DNA from: Vibrio sp. HB236076
GTDB taxonomy: Bacteria; Pseudomonadota; Gammaproteobacteria; Enterobacterales; Vibrionaceae
Length of the DNA stretch: 64,000 bases
Direction of reading: 5' to 3'
Assembly: GCF_040957575.1 (NCBI RefSeq)
Contig: NZ_CP162601.1
Location: forward strand, 1,612,001 to 1,676,000
The translations under genes were made by a program, and so were the position numbers. This document shows positions 59,771-64,000 of this stretch, piece after piece; the stretch's first letter is position 1, and each line of letters begins with the position of its first letter. The notes under the pieces were generated by a model. That model did not search any database. It saw only the letters and a program-made list of their open reading frames with translations, and had not been told where the DNA came from.

Positions 59771-60598
59771 ATGGTGACTAAGCAAGCGTTAGTGGTTGAA
59801 GGCGGGGCAATGAGAGGCGTTTTTGCCAGTGGCGTGTTGGACAGCTTTTTAGAACACGATTATGACCCGTTTGATTTTTACATGGGTGTGTCTGCTGGTG
59901 CTTCAAACTTAATTGGCTATCTCGCCAACCAACCCAAACGCAGCATCAATATTATTACTCAGCTTGCCACTGACAAACAGTTTTATAACCCAACGCGATT
60001 TTTACGGGGTGGCGATTTAACCGACGTGCATTGGTTAGTGGAGCAGTCTTTTCAACAATATCCGATTGACCTGCACTGCTTCAATCAAAAATCTCCTCTG
60101 TATGCCACCACCACCAATGTTCAAACCGGTTTGGCTGAATACCATAGAGTCAATGCCGACAATCTGCAACAAACCATAGAGGCCACCAGCGCCCTGCCCA
60201 TTGCCTATAAGACCCTACCTGCCCTTAACGGTCAATGCTACAGCGACGGCGGGGTGGCCGACTCGATTCCAGTACAAGAAGCCTACCGGCGCGGCGCCAA
60301 ATCCATCACAGTGATATTATCGCGTCCGCAAACGGGTAAAAAACCCAGCGCAAGTAATCCTTGGTTGTGGCGCCGTCTATTTCATCGCTATCCGGAGTTA
60401 GCGACGGCCATGATCAACCGTGCAAAACGCTATCAAGAGTCTTTAGATTTCATTCAGTCCCCCCCTAAAGACTGCCAGATCAAGGTGATTTCACCAAACA
60501 GTGATTTCAAAGTGAAGCGTTTAACTATGAAGACCGCTTTACTAGAACGCGGTTATCAACAAGGATTGCAACGCGGCTTGGCCTATTTAGATTCATAA
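59771..60598 (+). CDS. Patatin-like phospholipase (YjjU-like)
   Basis: About 275 residues from ATG 59771 (GAGG upstream); ATG 59762 and TTG 59759 are also in frame. The patatin features are VVEGGAMRGVFASGVLD (oxyanion loop), the nucleophile elbow GVSAGAS and CYSDGGVADS with the catalytic Asp of the Ser-Asp dyad. The closest type is YjjU. It probably hydrolyses phospholipids or acyl esters; no signal peptide is seen. Confidence 0.88.
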   Translation: MVTKQALVVEGGAMRGVFASGVLDSFLEHDYDPFDFYMGVSAGASNLIGYLANQPKRSINIITQLATDKQFYNPTRFLRGGDLTDVHWLVEQSFQQYPIDLHCFNQKSPLYATTTNVQTGLAEYHRVNADNLQQTIEATSALPIAYKTLPALNGQCYSDGGVADSIPVQEAYRRGAKSITVILSRPQTGKKPSASNPWLWRRLFHRYPELATAMINRAKRYQESLDFIQSPPKDCQIKVISPNSDFKVKRLTMKTALLERGYQQGLQRGLAYLDS

Positions 60599-60700
60599 TC
60601 TTGCCAAGAAAAGTCCTTATTAAATTTAGGTGTTTTGCCCAGATAAAAGCAGGTATAATATCGCCCTTATTTTTTTTGTCCTTACCTGATAGGTTTTACC

Positions 60701-61681
60701 ATGCAATATGTTGTTTGTGCACTGTATAAGTTTGTAGCACTCCCTGATTTCGAATCGATCCGTCCTACGCTGACTGAATTGATGGAGACGCACGCCATTC
60801 GCGGTACCTTGCTGCTTGCCAACGAAGGGATCAACGGTACAGTGGCAGCAACAGGAGACGGTATTGATGCATTATTGGCTTGGTTTAAACAAGATGAGCG
60901 TCTTAAAGATACCGTGTACAAACTGTCGTACAGTGAGAGCCAACCGTTTAACCGTACCAAGGTGAAACTGAAAAAAGAAATCGTCACCATGGGGGTAGAA
61001 GGCATCGATCCTCGTCATGTGGTCGGGACTTATGTCAAACCTGAGCAGTGGAATGATCTTATTTCCGATCCTGATGTCGTGCTCGTTGATACCCGTAACG
61101 ACTATGAAATTGAGCTTGGCACTTTCAAAAATGCCATCAATCCTCACACTGAGACGTTTCGCGAGTTTCCCGAGTACGTTAAAAATGAGCTCAATCCCAA
61201 ACAGCACAAAAAAGTAGCCATGTTTTGCACTGGTGGGATCCGCTGTGAAAAATCCACGGCCTACCTTAAAGAGCAAGGTTTTGAAGAGGTTTATCACCTT
61301 GAAGGCGGCATCTTGAAATACCTTGAAGAAGTTCCACAAGAAGAGAGCCTTTGGCAGGGGGATTGTTATGTCTTTGATGGTCGCGTTGCCGTCAACCACC
61401 AATTAGAAGCCAGTGATTATCGCATTTGTAATGCTTGTCGTCTGCCGATCACTGAAGCCGATACACAGTCTGATCGCTACGAACAAGGCGTGTCGTGCCC
61501 TAAGTGTCATGGCACCCACTCTGAGGAGCAAATTCAACGCTTCCGAGAGCGTGAAAAACAAATTCAATTGGCACGACAACGCGGTGAAGAACACGTTGGT
61601 GGTGATATAAACACCATCAATGAGCAACGACGCCAACAAAAGATCGCCCAAAAAAATAGCCAACGCAAAAAAACACAATAA
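60701..61681 (+). CDS. trhO: tRNA uridine(34) hydroxylase, rhodanese family
   Basis: A 326-residue protein of the TrhO/YceA family. An N-terminal ferredoxin-like domain (about residues 1-95, [15 protein letters not shown]) precedes a rhodanese domain with the active-site loop [10 protein letters not shown] (Cys176). A C-terminal cysteine-rich region ([17 protein letters not shown]) and a basic Gln/Arg-rich tail follow. It makes 5-hydroxyuridine at position 34 of certain tRNAs, using oxygen. Confidence 0.94.
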   Translation: MQYVVCALYKFVALPDFESIRPTLTELMETHAIRGTLLLANEGINGTVAATGDGIDALLAWFKQDERLKDTVYKLSYSESQPFNRTKVKLKKEIVTMGVEGIDPRHVVGTYVKPEQWNDLISDPDVVLVDTRNDYEIELGTFKNAINPHTETFREFPEYVKNELNPKQHKKVAMFCTGGIRCEKSTAYLKEQGFEEVYHLEGGILKYLEEVPQEESLWQGDCYVFDGRVAVNHQLEASDYRICNACRLPITEADTQSDRYEQGVSCPKCHGTHSEEQIQRFREREKQIQLARQRGEEHVGGDINTINEQRRQQKIAQKNSQRKKTQ

Positions 61682-61850
61682 GCGCCGGGCTGTAGATAAT
61701 GTCTTATTATGCCGGGCTCGTTAGTGGCCCGGTATCTTCCTTCTCACATGTAGATGCGCTATGTAAGATCAAAGCGATGCCCAAATACCCACATATTGTT
61801 CACTGTCATGTGCATCTTTACGGCTTAAGTCGTGATAGCAATTGGCATCA

Positions 61851-62450
61851 TTAGCGCGCAATGTCTAATGTCTGACCCACGCCATTAACGCGAAACCAAC
61901 CCGCAATACTGTACCTTTCGTGACGACAAGGTAACACTTCATGGGGAAAACGTTCAGAGAAAAAGCACACCAAGCGCCCTGCCATTGGTGTAATCGACTC
62001 AAGAACCTGATCTTGCTCATCGTACATCACCAATTCCCCACCCCAATCGGCTTGCCATAAACCATTTAAATACAATACCGTGGTTAAGCGGCGGTTGCTA
62101 CGGCCAATAAAGGCATCTAAGTGCTTTTTATAAAAGCCCCCTTCTGGGTAATAGGCAAAGTGGGCTTCATATTCAAATAAGCCGAGAAAGAAGTGGCGGT
62201 TGACCTGCTGACGTAAAGCTTCCATCTGCTCGAGATAATGATCCACGCCATGGCCCATTTCTGGGTGTAACCACAAGGTTTTATCGCGGCGAATATCGCT
62301 GCGCGTCTGCTTTAACTGCTCTCTTCCTATCGCCGCGGGCTGCCAACTGCCCTGCATTGAATCAAATAAGTCATGAACTTGTTGCGCAGACAAGAAATTG
62401 TCCATCACGGCATAACCGCGCTGCTCTAACTGGGTTAAAATCTGATCCAT
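61851..62450 (-). CDS. 2OG-Fe(II) oxygenase (prolyl hydroxylase-like)
   Basis: A protein of 199 residues from ATG 62450; the frame runs 17 codons further. Iron ligands are His110 and Asp112 in KKHLDAF and His170 in RFPHEVLP; Arg179 in RHERYSIAGW would bind 2-oxoglutarate. The family is the SM-20/PiuC-type small hydroxylases. Substrate unknown. Confidence 0.88.
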   Translation of the reverse strand: MDQILTQLEQRGYAVMDNFLSAQQVHDLFDSMQGSWQPAAIGREQLKQTRSDIRRDKTLWLHPEMGHGVDHYLEQMEALRQQVNRHFFLGLFEYEAHFAYYPEGGFYKKHLDAFIGRSNRRLTTVLYLNGLWQADWGGELVMYDEQDQVLESITPMAGRLVCFFSERFPHEVLPCRHERYSIAGWFRVNGVGQTLDIAR

Positions 62451-62793
62451 ATCAAGTGCCAAAAAAAGGAAAGATTTTATTCTGGGTACGAAATTGTTCA
62501 ATTCTATTTTTTAGTCTTAAAGATAAATATCTTTTATCTTGATGGAGATAGGTAAATAGATAGACAAATTAACCTGCTAATTTTAATCCGAATAAACACA
62601 ACCTCTGTCAGTTTATTGATATAACACCAATGGTTATGCACCTAATTTTATTAATAATATGACGCTTTAAATTGAAAATAATTGTGTTATGGTATTGTCA
62701 TAATGTGATCGTATAACGTCAGTGTGTCGCGAATTTCGCACTCAGATAACAACAATAATTTTTATTTACTCGGCTTTTTATAGGTCATTTTCA
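62451..62793. promoter_or_regulatory. Divergent upstream region
   Basis: 343 bases between two divergent genes. The region is A+T-rich and must hold promoters for the oxygenase (minus) and the EAL protein (plus). No clear operator was recognised. Confidence 0.4.
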
Positions 62794-64000
62794 ATGCATA
62801 ATGTTTCATTTTTACCTTCTGGACAATTTAATGCCGCAACCAGTTTGGCAACAGAAGAGTTACATCTATTTGATCATGTATTAAATCAAATTTTGTTCAG
62901 TTTTGACCAACAACACAACATCGAGTTTTTTTGCGACTTCACTCAATGCCAACTGGTGACAATGGAAAGTAAATTGCCTTTGTCTCAGTGGCTATTGCAC
63001 CTACACTCCGATGACCGCGAAAACATTTACCACCTACTGACCACCTTTCATACCCGCACCTTAAGCCACGAAACCACTCGCTTTTGCTTTCGTTGGCAAA
63101 ACGCACAGGGCGGACATACTTGGTATCACGGCAAAGTTAAAAGCCGCTATTATCAACAACAACTTTGGCTAGTAGGCAGTTTTGAGCCAATACAAAGCGC
63201 GATGTTACCCTCGCCATCGTTGCCGTCTCTTAAGCACGTTCAAAACACCGACACGCCTTATGCCGAACTGAACCTTTATCCCTACTCCCAAGTAACCATT
63301 GATCTCAATCAAGCCCTTAACAGTCATGAATTGCATGTGATACACCTGCACTTTAATCAACTCGATGAGCATATTCGCGCCCAAGAACTCACTCGCAGTG
63401 ATGAGTATTACGCCCTATTTTCGAAGGCGTTAAGTACGGTTTTCAAACTTGAATTGAAACTGTATTTGTTGCGAGAAGGCGATATCGTGATTTTACTGCC
63501 CGACCTGGTCAACCAATCGGTTCTCGATACCTTGTTAGAACGTTTGCATTTCGAGTTTAAACATGCGTTGCCCGATAAAGATCGGGTGCAAAAAAACCTC
63601 TTTAGTGTGGGGGTTTACCCACATTGTCAAGGCACCCATAGCCCAGAACACGTTTTGCAAAAGGCCGCTAATGCCTGTTATTACAACAGCCAAGTAACGT
63701 CATTAGTGACTTATTATCAAGATAAAAGCGCAGCCTTGGTTGAGCGTTACTGCTACGTTAAGCACAGTTTAAAACAAGCCATCGCCCATAAGGATTTGTA
63801 CGTCAAATTTCAACCTATTTTTTGTTCTCAAAGTGAAAGCGTGTGCAGTTTTGAAACCTTAGTCCGCTGGCGAAGTGATCAACACGGTGAAATCTACCCC
63901 GATGAATTTATTGGGGAAGCGGAGCGACAAGGCTTAATTAGCCCACTGGGGGAATTTGTATTTCAGCAGGCGTGTCGATTTTTGCAATCCTATCGACAAC
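62794..64000 (+). CDS. EAL-domain cyclic di-GMP phosphodiesterase, 3' end missing
   Basis: The frame is open from ATG 62794 to the window end (402 codons). The first 140 residues look like a PAS-type sensor. Residues about 165-320 fit a degenerate GGDEF domain: the active-site position reads REGDIVILLPD, so cyclase activity is unlikely. The EAL domain then begins: YVKFQPIFCSQSESVCSFETLVRW, with ETL in place of EAL, and YPDEFIGEAERQGLISPLGEFVFQQAC. ETL variants can still be active; the rest of the site lies beyond the window. Confidence 0.82.
   Translation, partial: MHNVSFLPSGQFNAATSLATEELHLFDHVLNQILFSFDQQHNIEFFCDFTQCQLVTMESKLPLSQWLLHLHSDDRENIYHLLTTFHTRTLSHETTRFCFRWQNAQGGHTWYHGKVKSRYYQQQLWLVGSFEPIQSAMLPSPSLPSLKHVQNTDTPYAELNLYPYSQVTIDLNQALNSHELHVIHLHFNQLDEHIRAQELTRSDEYYALFSKALSTVFKLELKLYLLREGDIVILLPDLVNQSVLDTLLERLHFEFKHALPDKDRVQKNLFSVGVYPHCQGTHSPEHVLQKAANACYYNSQVTSLVTYYQDKSAALVERYCYVKHSLKQAIAHKDLYVKFQPIFCSQSESVCSFETLVRWRSDQHGEIYPDEFIGEAERQGLISPLGEFVFQQACRFLQSYRQ

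Overview
The window reads as chromosomal DNA of a gammaproteobacterium, most likely Vibrionaceae (Vibrio or a close relative). The evidence is the set of Vibrio-type conserved proteins (DUF3080 lipoprotein, periplasmic Lig E, DUF1415, TIGR02450, DUF2726, DUF2760 beside two Hsp70s), the pheS-pheT-ihfA order, E. coli-like two-domain Cdd and MetA, and an intermediate base composition. No plasmid, phage, insertion sequence, rRNA or CRISPR array was seen. Species cannot be fixed from the sequence alone.

Layout: 1-3 kb holds the tail of a MATE pump, a DUF3080 lipoprotein, Lig E and a small P-loop protein. 3.0-6.8 kb (minus) is a class Ib ribonucleotide reductase operon, nrdHIEF. It diverges, across a 233-base control region with NrdR, Fur-like and IscR-like sites, from a complete sufABCDSE operon (7.0-12.5 kb, plus) that ends in a strong terminator. 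12.6-15.8 kb has a YrhK-like protein, an unrecognised membrane protein, a diguanylate cyclase and a 57-residue zinc ribbon. 15.9-20.15 kb is an A+T-richer accessory patch of nine small genes: four leftward (nucleotidyltransferase, zinc-binding protein, ABM monooxygenase, tautomerase) and five rightward (VOC, methyltransferase, VOC, GNAT, SH3). A decayed duplicate of the nucleotidyltransferase 5' end lies between the two arms.

20.2-25.2 kb (minus) looks like one catabolic operon: a DUF3100 membrane protein, a small membrane protein, an M20 amidohydrolase, a LysR regulator and L-serine dehydratase. 25.7-28.3 kb has MsrA, a DCC protein, a TIGR02450 protein and an exported alpha/beta hydrolase. 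Three tRNA-Val(GAC) genes follow with their own promoter and terminator. 29-43.6 kb is mostly housekeeping: DUF2726, metA with MetJ boxes, a TPR lipoprotein, a glutaredoxin, a LysR/MFS pair, DUF1415, a MazG-like protein, btuCD, sbcB, lrgAB-like genes, cdd, tpm, and then an exported protein with a RelA/SpoT synthetase-like domain.

43.7-47.8 kb is pheS-pheT and ihfA, with ihfA apparently uncoupled from pheT. 48-50.4 kb has a methyltransferase, a Blc lipocalin and a DnaQ-fold exonuclease. 50.6-56.0 kb is a three-gene DUF2760-Hsp70-Hsp70 operon with an internal terminator-like hairpin. The right end has an SotB-like exporter, Dps, a TyrP-like permease with a TyrR-like box, a patatin, TrhO, a 2OG-Fe(II) oxygenase and the start of an EAL-domain protein cut by the window end.

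The best candidates for something undescribed are the exported RelA/SpoT-like protein (42684-43574), the DUF2760/dual Hsp70 operon (50659-56015), the DUF3100-M20-LysR-SdaA operon (20211-25213) and the small-enzyme patch at 15.9-20.1 kb.
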